Source: Basidiobolus meristosporus CBS 931.73
Taxonomy: Eukaryota; Basidiobolomycota; Basidiobolomycetes; Basidiobolales; Basidiobolaceae
NCBI GenBank assembly: GCA_002104905.1
Contig: MCFE01000004.1
Coordinates: 62,001 to 126,000, forward strand
Direction: 5' to 3'
Length of the DNA stretch: 64,000 bases
This document shows, piece after piece, positions 33,898 to 45,385 of this stretch (positions within the stretch are counted from its first letter, which is position 1; every line of letters starts with the position of its first letter). The notes under the pieces were generated by a model, which was given only the letters and a program-made list of their open reading frames with translations, did not search any database and had not been told where the DNA came from. The translations under genes were made by a program, and so were the position numbers.

Positions 33898-34253
33898 CTA
33901 AATGTTCATACTGACTAGTCCGAATTTTGACCTAAGATATTCAAACTTGTCTCTACCTAATGGTTTGGCAAATATGTCTGTAATCATTTCATCTGCAGGA
34001 CAGTACACTAAGCTAACTAAGTTATTCTCTATAGTTTCACGTATGAAATGATGTCTAACATCTATGTGCTTGGTTCTAGCATGAAAAGTTGGATTTCTAC
34101 CTAATTGTATACATCCTTGATTATCTTGAAATAAAGTAATAGGCATTTTTTGACATGGGCCTAAATCTGTAAGCAGCTTTCTTAACCACATTGCTTCTTT
34201 TGTAGCTTCACAGGCTGCCATATACTCTGCCTCTGTAGTAGAAAGTGCTATGG
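33898..34253 (-). pseudogene. C-terminal RNase H of copia B
   Basis: Open minus-strand frame with AEYMAACEATKEAMWL, DNQGCIQLGRNPTFH, HIDVRHHFIRE and the end ...SKFGLVSMNI; nearly the same as E1. The upstream part of the frame is replaced by the gypsy LTR at 34254. Confidence 0.9.
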
Positions 34254-35324
34254 TGTGGTGGTGTATAAGTCCAAGGGAGAGATACGTCCAACACTTCTCA
34301 AGTGTTTTGTGTGTGGGGTGTTCACTGGGTGCGATAACCTCTGGCAAAAGCTTGCTAGGAATACTTGGGTTCTGTCTCTAATCTAATGTGAAGGGGAATA
34401 AAGCCACAAGCTTGTCAAGGGAAAACTATTGAGCTACAATCCCCAACTTAGTTGGCGTCTTAACAAAAGTATTTGCTGGGTTCAGCGTCCTTTGAGATGA
34501 CAATGTACTAAAGCTTCCAAAGTCAAAACAACTGTAAACTCCACCAGCAGGGACTTGATAAGAATGCAGCTTTGGTCAATAGTTACAAAGACAGAAAAGT
34601 ATCTTTGCCTGTACAAGAACAAACTTGGGAAAGAATCAAATATAATAAAAGATACCTACTCTGAGTATTCCTCACAAGTAGTGCCTCCAAGGTCAGTTGG
34701 CTGTCAGCGCGGTTTCCTGGGAGTGTCCTGTGGTCTAGGGTTGGAAGTTCAGGTAGCAGCAGGTAGCAGTGATCACACTAATCAACAAGTCGGTATATTG
34801 ATAAAAGGGATGATGATTTATTGTTGAGGGATAGCCTCCCTTATATACTTTTCTCACTGGCTAAGTGATTACTAATCATGGTGTTCCAGAAGGTTCCGGA
34901 GATCAATAGAAATCTTAATGACATCAGAATGACCTAAGAATGTTCTAAGTAGGTGCCGGAAGGTTCTAAGAGGCACAGCACATCCAACCAATCAGGAATC
35001 AGTATTCTGAAACCTGCGTAACATGGGGATACCATATATGGTATGGAAATGGTAGGGATGGTGACACGGGCTGATCATGTGTCACGGGTACTGGCGCGGG
35101 TACTTGCCTAATATAGAAGTACTTATAGCTAGTAATCTTACATAAAGTGAGGGTTAACTTATGCAATAAGGTAAGCAGGTGTGATAGTCAACCGGCTTAT
35201 GGGATAGTACTGATTGGGTAAGACAAATGGGATAAAACTAAAATAAGTGTAGTAGAGATATAGGGAAGTAGAAAATAAGGGAATGAGCACATCTGTCAGT
35301 GGGTGTCACTGTCACCCCACTACA
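34254..35324 (-). repeat. 3' LTR of the gypsy element
   Basis: 1071 bp, ends TGTGGTGG and CCCACTACA. It contains an antisense (plus-strand) frame at 34564-34824 that stays open in all three LTR copies of the window. About 15 CpG sites are present. Confidence 0.95.
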
Positions 35325-35338
35325 TCCACCCCCCTCTC
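35325..35338 (-). other. Polypurine tract of the gypsy element
   Basis: On the minus strand this reads GAGAGGGGGGTGGA, directly before the 3' LTR. It is the usual primer for plus-strand DNA synthesis. Confidence 0.85.
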
Positions 35339-35363
35339 AGCTTTGAACTTGGGTCAAAGCAAA

Positions 35364-38070
35364 CTAATCTTGATGTGCAAAATTCCTATGCTTGAATAAC
35401 TTAAGTCGATTTCCAGCAACTGGTGCTCTCAACTGGGTGTTGTCAAGCTCAGATATGTAATAACTTCCATTTCCAATCACTTTGGAAATGAGGTAGGGGC
35501 CAGTCCATTTGTTGTCAAACTTCCGACTCCATTGCTTGTCCAAGGTAGAATCATAGAGTAATACTGGGTCTCCTAGTGATAGTGGTTTTGGTCTTGTTGG
35601 GTGTGATTTGTCAAAGGGCACCTTGTTCTTTAGTCGTGTATCCTTAAGTTGTTCAGCAGCTCTGCTGATATTCAAGTCATGGTGATCAAGTTGCTGTATG
35701 CAAGTTGCAAGGAGGTCTTCAGTCTGCATATTGGATCTCCAATTCAATGAGTTCCAAGTGACTGTGTTTAACTCAACTGGTAGTATGCAGTCATGTCCAT
35801 AGAGTAGCTTGAATGGCGATAATCCAGTTGTCCTCTTAGTAGTAATTCTATCTGCCCAGAGTGCTAGATGTAATTGCTGTGGCCACAGTGTTGTGTTATT
35901 CTCACAGGTCTTGACAAGAGAGTTCACCAATGGTCCATGTCCTCTCTCTATCATTCCATTGGCTTGAGGGTGGTAAGCTGTTGTAAAAGCAATGTGTATC
36001 TTGTACTTTGAGCACAACTCCTGGATCATTTGGGATGTCATCTCTCCTCTGTCAGCAACAAACTGTTGGATGCAGCCAAATCTGCAGATGATGTCTTCAA
36101 GTATAAATCTCCATATGGTATGGCTCTTGTTGTTGGGCAAGGCTCGAGCCTCTGCCCATCCACTAAGGTCATCTCTAGCAACAATCAGGTACTTTTTTGA
36201 TCCAGCTGTTGGCATGTGGACAAGGTCAATACCAACCTTTTGCCATAGACAGATTGTGTAAGTAGGATGCAGTGGTTCTTCATAACGCTTTGAGGATCTC
36301 TTCTGGCAGGCTACACATGACTCAACAAAGTGTTGGATATCATAGTACATGTTTTCCCAGTAGTACCTCTGAGCTGTAGTATTGTATGTGGCTTCTTGTC
36401 CTCTATGTCCTCCTGGTTCTCCTTGGTGGATACTTGTCATGATGTTCAGTTGCTCTTGAGGGGTAGTGACTACTCTTCTTGGCATAAGTCCAGGTTTCAC
36501 TTGCTTAAAGAGAAGATCATCTTTAAGATAGTAGTGGTGTGCCTTCTTCCTGAGTTTTCTAAACTCCTGAATATCCATCCAACTAGGTTTCTTAAGTGTC
36601 CTTAGATATTCCTTGATCAGACTCCAGGTAGTTCTCTCTTGGTCTTTGATGGCAATCTGTCGGATCTCTGCATCAATAATATCATCAAAGTGAGGGTCCA
36701 AGTCTTCAAATAATTGTGGTCCCTTCCTGGAGAGTGCATCAGCCACAACATTTGTCTTGCCAGGGATATGTTTGACCTCAAAGTCAAACATTTTCAGCCA
36801 TGCCATCCATCGGTTTGTGGCATCATCAGGTAGGTCAGGCTTGTTGATCATTCCTATCAGTGGCTTGGCATCTGTCTCCAGGATAAAATGTGTCATGTAG
36901 AGTTGTGACTTCAGTTTCCTCAGCATCTTCACAACTCCTAGTAGTTCTCTCTTAATCTGTGAGTATCTTTGTTCTCTAGGAGAGAATAGGCAGCTCTCAT
37001 ATCTGCAGGCATAGCGGTTGCCATCTTCATCATCTTGTCCAAGTAGTGCTCCAGCTCCTATGGGGCTTGCATCCACTGTCAAAATAGGTGGGCATTCAGT
37101 GTTTTGATAGTCAAGAGGTCTCAGAACTGGTGGAGATACTAAGGCCTCTTTCAGTAATTGCATGGCTTCTTCTTGCTCTTCTCCCCAGATAAATGGGGTG
37201 TTCTTTCTCTGTAGTCGGTAGATTGGTTCTGCTATCTCAGAAAATCTTGGGATCCAGATCCTAAAGAACCCACAAGCTGCCACAAAGCCACAAGCTTGTG
37301 TTAGATTTGTGGGGGTAGGCCAGTTGCATATCTTTTGTGTCTTGGAATCTCCAGGTGAGCGACCGAAAGGTGTTGCATTTTTGTCCAACAATGGATATCT
37401 CTGATACACCAAAGCTGCTTTTCTCACCACTGATGGTGAGTCCAGCTTCTTCAATGGCTCCTAATATGGCATCATTGTCTGCAATATGGTCATAGACAAA
37501 CTTTCTTACTCCAGGCATAACTTCAGTGGTGTCCTGGAATTTTGATCCTTTGATGCCTATGTCGTCCACAAAGACAGCAAGTTTCTCAGGTATAAACTGA
37601 TACAGCACATTTACCATGCATCTCTGGAACTGAGCCACGGAGTTTGTAGCCCCTTGACTGAGTCTTGTCATCCTTAACAGTCCAAATGGTGTCTGTAGTG
37701 CAAACATATCTCTCGATGTCTCATCAAGGGGGATCTGGTCATATCCTGAGTAGAGATCATATGTCAAGTAGATGGAGTGGCCACTAAAGCTTTCTGCAAA
37801 GTCATCAATAGATGGAGGTATAGAAGCATCTCTGATAGTGACAGCATTTGCAGGTTGCATGTCTTGAATGAATCGGAGCTTTCCATTCTTCTTTTTGGTC
37901 ACAAACCATCTGTTAGCATAGGGTCCATGGCAAGGTTCTAGGATACCAGCTTCTATCTTCTTCTTAAGTAGGTCATGCACATCAGCTTGGAGTCCTCTGG
38001 GCAGTGGGTAAGGCTTAAATGACCAGGGTGTGTGGGGCACTGTATGAATCTTGATAGGTTTTTCAATCCA
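35364..38070 (-). CDS. gypsy Pol: reverse transcriptase, RNase H, integrase
   Basis: Two overlapping frames join near 37375. The first (to 37261) has the RT core: RWFVTKKKNGKLRFIQDMQ, LTYDLYSGYDQIPL, QTPFGLLRMTRLSQGATNS and the catalytic FVDDIGIKG. The second (696 codons) goes on with the RT thumb/connection (FFRIWIPRFSEIAEPIYRL), RNase H (TVDASPIGAGALLG, REQRYSQIKRELLGVV, LETDAKPL, IPGKTNVVADALSRK), integrase zinc domain (H-x-H: GGHRGQEATYN; CVACQKR) and the core GIDLVHMP, FVADRGEMTS, HPQANGMIERGHGP, then a GPYLISKV C-terminal motif. IVGQKC and PFGRSPGD become contiguous if one A near 37375 is extra, so a single-base insertion is likely. All catalytic acids are present. Confidence 0.93.
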
Positions 38071-39629
38071 ATGTCTTTAAGAGTCCCATCTCCTTGTCAT
38101 TATATGAGAAGACCTTATCATGCCTTTTCAAGGTCTCCTTGAATAATAGTATCTCCTCTGGTGTTAGGTTTCCATCACCAATGATAAGTTGCTTAAGTCT
38201 CTCAGGTGTAAGTCGTATATCATCTGATGTTTCTTCTGGTGGTCTAATGTAATCAGCAGGTCGAGATCCATCAGTCAGTGGGGTAAGTGATGGTCTAATC
38301 TTCTGTTCTACTGTCTTGTATTTTGTTTGAACCATAGCTGTTTGCTCCTGTATACCTAATGAGCAGCTCCAAGTGTTGGGGTGTATATTGTCAGGCTCTT
38401 CATCTTCTTCCATAACAAGATGTGTCTTCTGGCAAGCAGTATGTGTCCTCTTATTGTTGGGTGTTACACCACAGAAGGTTGACTGTAGTCCTGGATTGGA
38501 TCCTTGTATGGTGTACCATACTGACCCATCGGAATAGTTGGTAGTTGTAGCCTTAGTACTGGTTTCCCATGGTCTACCTAGCAGAAGGTCAAAGTTTGCC
38601 TTCTGGCAGATGAAGAGGGGAAGCCAGACCTTGATTCCTTGTACCTCAATAGGGAACTTGTGCACTACACCGTAGAGTGGACTAGATCCTGAGTTTGCAT
38701 CAGTCATGTTCCATCCAATATCTCTATCAACAGGCAGTAGCTCCTTGCTTCTAAGTGTCTTCCAGAAGTCTAGCGGCATAACACAAATCTCTGAGCCACT
38801 GTCAATATGGCAGTCAACAGGGTCATCATATATATATCCTTTCACCACAGCAGTTGCAACTGAGTAAAAGGTCTTATACTCAGTAGTGTTGTCATCTTTT
38901 TGGTGGTCTTCATGGTTTGTGTGAATTATATGGGTGTCCATATGTTCAACAGCTTGTCGTCTTGTTCTAAGCTGCTCATCAAAGGTCTTCCTAACAGATG
39001 GGGATACACTCATGATTTCTCCAACCGACAAAGTGAGGTTCTGCTTCAGCAGCTTCTCAGTAATCAGTTGAGGGCTTGAGTAGCTTGTTATCTTTGAGGT
39101 CATCTGAAAGTGAGGCAATGGATCTTGGGTGGGCAGCATACTAGGCCTCTTGTCAATAACAACTTCAGGTTCTTCAAATCGTGGTCTTCTAAGGATGGGT
39201 TTGGCAGGTTCTTCAGGGAGGTGTCTTTTGGTAGCAAAGGCATCAACTTCATATTGTCTGTTGTCAGAGCTGCTTGGATTCACTTTATGAGTCCCAATAG
39301 GGGCATCAACAGTAATCTTTCTGGTTGCTGAGTCAGATTTCTGGAAAAGGGCTCTCATCCCTCCTCTTCGGAAATTAGTGGGAATCCTTCTTCCTTCCTT
39401 GTCAGCAAGCATTCCATCAGCATCAAACTGTACTGCTCCTTCTCTGAGTAGCTGACTAAGCTCTGAGCATTCTCGTCTGGCATGCTGAGTAGAGTCACAC
39501 CAGATGCAGTGCCTGGGCAAAGGTCTTTGTCCTTCAGTAGGAACCTCAGCTGAGCCATTAATCTTGAGGGCTAGCTTTTGTAACTGTTCAGCAAGTTGGT
39601 CAATTCTGTCGGTAGTGTAGGTCTGATTG
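38063..39629 (-). CDS. gypsy gag C-terminus and aspartic protease
   Basis: Open minus-strand frame that begins by overlapping the end of gag. It reads a zinc-knuckle-like CIWCDSTQHARREC near its start, a long hydrophilic linker, and the retropepsin domain YDDPVDCHIDSGSEICVMP with the catalytic D-S-G, followed by the flap region and LLGRPW. It stops at 38063 in TLD*, and the RT frame is open across the same place from about 38070. In both this and the gag-protease junction the new frame is +1 relative to the old. Typical linkers (WIEKPIKIHTVPHTPW) then follow in the RT frame. Confidence 0.88.
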
Positions 39630-40220
39630 TCAGCAGCAGCACTCCTTGGCTCCTTGGTTGGACTGGTCTGGCAGATTAGATGTCAGGAGTCTCATAAAGG
39701 TAGAAGTTTGCTTTGCCTCTAGGAGAACACGTTTCATCTCTGCAAAGCAAGGAATGCCAGACTTGTCATCCTTGGCAGCATGTAAGTCAACTCTCCTTGC
39801 CAAGTCCTGGGGAAGCCCTTGTGCAAGGTAAAGTGTCATGGTAAACTCAGTTATAGCCTGGGACTCTAGGAGTGGCTTGGCCATATCTTCATACTGTTGA
39901 ATGAACTCTTCAAGTGGTAGCTTGGAAAGTCCAGTTCTTCCAAAGTGCCTGAGGTCTTCAATTCCATAGTATATCTGGGGTCTACCATACTCGGTCTGTA
40001 GGTAGGTCTTCATTAAGGCCCAGTCAGTGAGAATGTCTCCTTGTCTGAGAAGCTTAGTGGTAATATCATCGGTGCAGTAGTAGGGGAAGTCTTCAGCCAT
40101 TTCTTGTTCAGATAGGCTGCACATCTTGCAGAGCTTCTCCCATTTGAATATGAAGCTCTCCACATTCTTTCCATCAAACTGTGGGGCTCCATGTGAGAGT
40201 GGTAATGGCATAGAGTTCAT
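39630..40220 (-). CDS. gypsy Gag
   Basis: From ATG 40220 (the PLPLSHGAPQFDG start) to the TGA at 39630, 196 residues. The APQFDGKNVESFIFKWEKL start and the LPLEEFIQQYEDMAKPL block are the retrotransposon gag (capsid) fold seen in fungal gypsy elements. Upstream open sequence to the primer site has no ATG. The last codons, ...NQGAKECCC-stop, lie where the +1 frame continues as SAAADNQTYTTD, so Gag and Pro would be linked by a frame change. Confidence 0.85.
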   Translation of the reverse strand: MNSMPLPLSHGAPQFDGKNVESFIFKWEKLCKMCSLSEQEMAEDFPYYCTDDITTKLLRQGDILTDWALMKTYLQTEYGRPQIYYGIEDLRHFGRTGLSKLPLEEFIQQYEDMAKPLLESQAITEFTMTLYLAQGLPQDLARRVDLHAAKDDKSGIPCFAEMKRVLLEAKQTSTFMRLLTSNLPDQSNQGAKECCC

Positions 40221-40340
40221 TTTTGGGCAGGTATGTTGGTGTTGTAATCTTGGTAATATTGGTAGTCTCTTTTCAATAGGTGGATAACAGCTCAAATCTT
40301 CAGGTAAATCTTGTTGGGTCCTAGGGAGCTTGTATGAACC

Positions 40341-40357
40341 CCCCACGTTGGGTGCCA
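40341..40357 (-). other. Primer-binding site of the gypsy element
   Basis: On the minus strand TGGCACCCAACGTGGGG stands four bases after the LTR end (TAAT spacer). TGG at its start pairs with the CCA end of a tRNA, so priming is from a tRNA 3' end, unlike the copia elements. I do not name the tRNA. Confidence 0.75.
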
Positions 40358-40361
40358 ATTA

Positions 40362-41432
40362 TGTGGTGGTGTATAAGTCCAAGGGAGAGATACGTCCAAC
40401 ACTTCTCAAGTGTTTTGTGTGTGGGGTGTTCACTGGGTGCGATAACCTCTGGCAAAAGCTTGCTAGGAATACTTGGGTTCTGTCTCTAATCTAATGTGAA
40501 GGGGAATAAAGCCACAAGCTTGTCAAGGGAAAACTATTGAGCTACAATCCCCAACTTAGTTGGCGTCTTAACAAAAGTATGTGCTGGGTTCAGCGTCCTT
40601 TGAGATGACAATGTACTAAAGCTTCCAAAGTCAAAACAACTGTAAACTCCACCAGCAGGGACTTGATAAGAATGCAGCTTTGGTCAATAGTTACAAAGAC
40701 AGAAAAGTATCTTTGCCTGTACAAGAACAAACTTGGGAAAGAATCAAATATAATAAAAGATACCTACTCTGAGTATTCCTCACAAGTAGTGCCTCCAAGG
40801 TCAGTTGGCTGTCAGCGCGGTTTCCTGGGAGTGTCCTGTGGTCTAGGGTTGGAAGTTCAGGTAGCAGCAGGTAGCAGTGATCACACTAATCAACAAGTCG
40901 GTATATTGATAAAAGGGATGATGATTTATTGTTGAGGGATAGCCTCCCTTATATACTTTTCTCACTGGCTAAGTGATTACTAATCATGGTGTTCCAGAAG
41001 GTTCCGGAGATCAATAGAAATCTTAATGACATCAGAATGACCTAAGAATGTTCTAAGTAGGTGCCGGAAGGTTCTAAGAGGCACAGCACATCCAACCAAT
41101 CAGGAATCAGTATTCTGAAACCTGCGTAACATGGGGATACCATATATGGTATGGAAATGGTAGGGATGGTGACACGGGCTGATCATGTGTCACGGGTACT
41201 GGCGCGGGTACTTGCCTAATATAGAAGTACTTATAGCTAGTAATCTTACATAAAGTGAGGGTTAACTTATGCAATAAGGTAAGCATGTGTGATAGTCAAC
41301 CGGCTTATGGGATAGTACTGATTGGGTAAGACAAATGGGATAAAACTAAAATAAGTGTAGTAGAGATATAGGGAAGTAGAAAATAAGGGAATGAGCACAT
41401 CTGTCAGTGGGTGTCACTGTCACCCCACTACA
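40362..41432 (-). repeat. 5' LTR of the gypsy element
   Basis: 1071 bp, almost identical to the 3' LTR (two differences seen). Confidence 0.95.
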
Positions 41433-44400
41433 ACGGTTGGTTGCTTCTTGAATTCCATGAATTGCTCCTTTACAGTAAGAAAGGTGTATCCTGTAGTGGA
41501 TCTTCTGTCTTCCAAATTTTGTCCCAATCAGCATCAGAGTATCCACAAGATCTTGTTCTGATCCTCAAAGTGTATCTTAAGCAGATATCAGCAGCTCCTT
41601 TTAGTATCTAAAATCCGCTTAACTGCTGCAATATGATCAGATCCATAATTCTGATTATGTTAGCTGACAACTCCACCAAATATGAGATATCTGACATGTT
41701 CAAGCATGATATATATCAAACTACAAACGTAGATTGATAAGGAAAGTCAGGCTTTCAGATGGCACAAGCTCTCTTGATTTGGTTGAGTTTTGTCAAGTTA
41801 AGGTTTGTCTCCGTTGGGTAGCTGCAGTTTACAGTCTTCATTTTGTACTTCTTTAGTATATCTTGAATATACTTGGATTGGCTTAGGGTAATAGTCTGGG
41901 TACTTCTGTCTATGGAGAACTTAATCCTAAGTAGTAACTAAGTTCTCCTAGATCGGACATCTTGAACTCCTTAGATAGGCTGGATTTAGTCTCTTCCAAT
42001 GTTTCTAGGTTACTGGTGGCTATAATAAGATCATCCACATATAGAGCTAATAGAACTGGATTTGCTCTATCTGGCTTGTATGTATATACTATAGTCAGCA
42101 TTACTTCTTTTGAAACTCAAAGATTCCAAATAAGAATCTATCCTGCAATTCCAGGCTCTTGGTGATTGTTTGAGACCATATAGTGACTTTTTAAGCTTGC
42201 AGACCAAATGGGTGTTATCTTGGTCCAACAAACCCATCAGGCTGGTCCATATACATGTCCTCATCAAGTTCTTCATTCAAGAATGCAGTTTTTACATCCA
42301 TTTGATGAATAAAAAACTTATATTTGGCTGCAATAGCCAATATTAATCTGATGGAATTAAACTTGGCTACCAGTGCAAAGGTCTCAGTATAGTCAAGTCC
42401 TTTTGTTTGAGAGTATCCTTTGACTACAAGTCTTGCTGTTGTATCTTTCAATTGTACCATCAGCCGTGTATTTTGTCTTGAAGACCCATCCGCATCCAAT
42501 TGATTTTTGGTTGATTAGTAATTTGACTAAGTCCCAAGTTTGATTTTCCATCAGTGCCTGATATTCCTCAGTCATTGCAAATCTCCAAAACTTTGCCTGA
42601 GGGCTATTTAGGGCCTCTTTTACAGTCTGGGGCTCATCAACATGGACTGAATAGGCTTAGGCTAAGTTTGTACCCTCATTGATATAGTAATTTGGGCTAT
42701 TTCATGTCCAATTGGATCTCCAGGCATCTGATACTGGAATGATCACTTTTGGGATATTCCTGGGCACTGCTTCTGGCTGAACCATGGCTGTAGAGTCCTC
42801 TGGAGTGAAAAAATTTCATTGTTTTGCTTTGATTCAATCCTAACAATTGGTGGACTTGAGATCAAATTTTTGTCATCACCTGATGTATTTTTTGTGAAAA
42901 TTTGCATTTTCATCAAACAACACATCCCTGGACCTGATTGGCTTCTTTGCTTTGGTATTGTAGAGTCTGTATGCCTTACTCTTGTTGCAGTAGTCCAAGA
43001 ATATGCATTTTACACTTTTTGGTTCAAGTTTTGACTGATTTCCGGCCAGTTTTTTGGCATATGCTGTACATCCAGATATTTGTAGATGTTCTGCGCTTGG
43101 TCTGTATTCATGCCATGCTTCAAATGGAGTAGAATCACAAAGTATTCTGTTATAACTCCTATTTTTAAGGTATACAGCAGTGGCAAATGATTCTGCCCAA
43201 AAATCATTGGATAATTTTTGATCATGGATCATAGATCTTGCCATATCAATTATTGATCTGTTAGCTTGTTCTGCTACTCCATTTTGCTGTGGGGAGTATG
43301 GTGCAGTAGTCTCTTACTTTATCCCATGAATTTTGCAGAAGTGGTTGAAGAGTTTTGAGGTATATTATCCACCATTGTCAGAGTGTATTTTCTTGATTTT
43401 ATCACCAGTTTCTCTCTCCACCATGGCTTTAAACTCCCTGAGCTTAGACAGAGCTTCTTCCATTCTCTCCATGAAGTAGACCCATGTGTATCTTGTATAA
43501 TCATCAATAAAAGTGATCAAATACTTCATCCTGCCTAAGGATAAATTTTGCACAGGTCCACACAGATCTGAGTGAGTTAGATCTAATTTTTTCTTAGTTT
43601 TGATTAACCCAGAGCTCTTGAACAGTTGTCTGGCTTGTTTCCCATATATGCAGGCAGCACTGTGCTCAAAATTAGCTGGGGGATTAATTTCACTCCAGAA
43701 ATTAGCTGATCTTTGATCATTTTACGCAAATAATCAAAATTGATGTGTCCAAATCTCCTGTGCCAAAGCATTGGTGTTTCTTCATTTAAGATACTTATAG
43801 TGGATTCCAAATGTGATGGAATATAAGTCAACTTGTATAGATTCTGATCTCTAATGCCCACAGCAATATGGGCACCATTTTGATCAGTGATCCTGCATCC
43901 AGAATTGTCAAAACTGAAACTGAGTCCTTCTGCTGTGGCCTTGCTTACAGAGAGTAGGTTCTTGGCTATTTCTGGTACATAGAGTACTTCTTTAAAGGTC
44001 AGTGTATGACTTCCTTCACTGCTTGTAAGGTTTACTTGGATAGTTCCTTCTCCCACTGCATCAAGTGTTCTATTGTCACCCATGAAAACCTTCTCAATTG
44101 GATTTTCTTGATATGGGGTAAAAAGTTCTTTTTGGTGTGTAAAGTGCTGAGAAGCTCCAGAGTCAATATGCTACATCTGAGAATTCTTGTTTGTGGTCAT
44201 ATTTAGTGTAGATATGAATAGTCTATCTTCAGATGTGGCAGCATTTCCATATTCAGGCTTCTTTTGCTGATAATCTCTCTTTTTGAGACACTGGTCTGAT
44301 GTGTGTCCTTTCCTTTGGCAGTAGTGGCAAAATAGGTTGCTGTTGCCTTTGTAGGGTCTTGGTACCTCCTTTGTTGGTTATCATTGCTTATTAAAGCATT

Positions 44401-45032
44401 TTCTTCTCCCTTCTTATTGGCACTTGATTTTCTTAATTCTTCATCCAGGAGCCTTTCATATAAGTAATTTAAGGTCAAATCCTCAGTTCTGGACTCTAGG
44501 GCTGATACAAGGCCCTGAAGCTCATCTGTCAGGCTATTCAGGATGGTAACTATCACATTCTCATCAGTAGTTGGTATGTCCACAGATTCCATCTCATCTA
44601 CCAGCAGGGTAATTCTGTTAATTAGATTTTTCATTTCTCTCCTGGCAGCATCTTTGTAGTAAAGATTTTTTGTCTCAGATACATTTTCTTGGTAGCTGAA
44701 CATGACTGGTAGGTGTCTTCTAATGCTTTCCAGGCATTCTTTGCTGTTTTTGCTCTTGAGCATTGAATTAGCAATTTGTCCATGACATTAAGGCAAATGC
44801 AGTTAAAGGGACTTTGTTCTTTCTTCTGGTACTTTAAGGCTTCCTCTCCCACATTTTTGGGAGGGCATTCTTCTCCCATGAAAATATCCCAAAGGCCTCT
44901 TTCTTGTAGCAGTATCTTCATTTTCACCTTCCACACTTGGTAGTTGGAGCCATCCAACTATTCAGCAGAGGGAAAATTCCAGTAATAGCAGTAGTAGACA
45001 TTGCCGAGAGTGACAGTTTGAGGCTCATAACC
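41433..45032 (-). pseudogene. gag-pol of copia B right of the gypsy insertion
   Basis: Minus-strand copia polyprotein, broken in several frames. Right to left: gag (WDIFMGEECPPKNVGEEAL, VTILNSLTDELQGLVSALE, and KGKDTHQTSVSKRE, in which the zinc knuckle frame is shifted), protease/spacer (GDNRTLDAVGEGTIQVN), integrase (LWHRRFGHINFDYL, IHSDNGG, HDQKLSNDFWAES), RT ([44 protein letters not shown]) and RNase H up to the gypsy insertion. The first about 430 bp next to the gypsy LTR (41433-41870) has a dense series of one-base deletions in homopolymers, which scrambles the RT-RNase H frame. Confidence 0.88.
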
Positions 45033-45380
45033 TGTTGTAAGAGTCTTGGAGGTATTGGAAGTGATTGGGAGAGCAAGTAGATAATGTGGTTTCACTTAAT
45101 GATTTACTGAATGCAAAAGTAATATTTATACTTTTACCTGGTCTTGGCATTACAAACACATATAATAGGCTAAGGAAGGTCCCAAGAACATGTGTGCAAA
45201 GTTTGGGGCTGTTTGGACAACTTTGAGAATTTTCATGTTCTGGGTACCTGGTATTTTGGTGAAAATATTCTAAGTAAATCCTGACAAGGAATTTGGTCAG
45301 TATTCTCTAAGATTTGACGGTAATGATCTAAGTGACTAAGTTAGGTGAATATTTAGGTGGAATTACAAATTTTTACAACA
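45033..45380 (-). repeat. 5' LTR of copia B
   Basis: 348 bp on the minus strand, with the primer site AGGCTCATAACC adjoining at 45021-45032. Confidence 0.92.
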
Positions 45381-45385
45381 CCATA

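Larger units (their letters stand above)
34254..41432 (-). mobile_element. Young Ty3/gypsy element inserted in copia B
   Basis: 7179 bp with two 1071-bp LTRs (34254-35324 and 40362-41432) that differ at only two positions I can find (near 34463/40578 and near 35187/41287), which means a recent insertion. LTR ends are TGTGGTGG...CCACTACA. The flanks ATGG (34250-34253) and ACGG (41433-41436) fit a 4-bp target duplication with one change. The internal order on the minus strand is gag, protease, RT, RNase H, integrase, the Ty3/gypsy (Metaviridae) order. No chromodomain is seen after the integrase. The frame changes three times; apart from that the coding sequence looks functional. Confidence 0.95.
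33538..45380 (-). mobile_element. Copia element B, interrupted by a gypsy element
   Basis: LTRs at 33538-33886 (3') and 45033-45380 (5'), internal pieces 33887-34253 and 41433-45032, about 4.66 kb when the gypsy element is left out. The 5-bp target duplication CCATA is perfect, and A's gag continues across it. The primer site is AGGCTCATAACC at 45021-45032 (minus strand GGTTATGAGCC). B is younger than A, and older than the gypsy element inside its RNase H. Confidence 0.93.
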
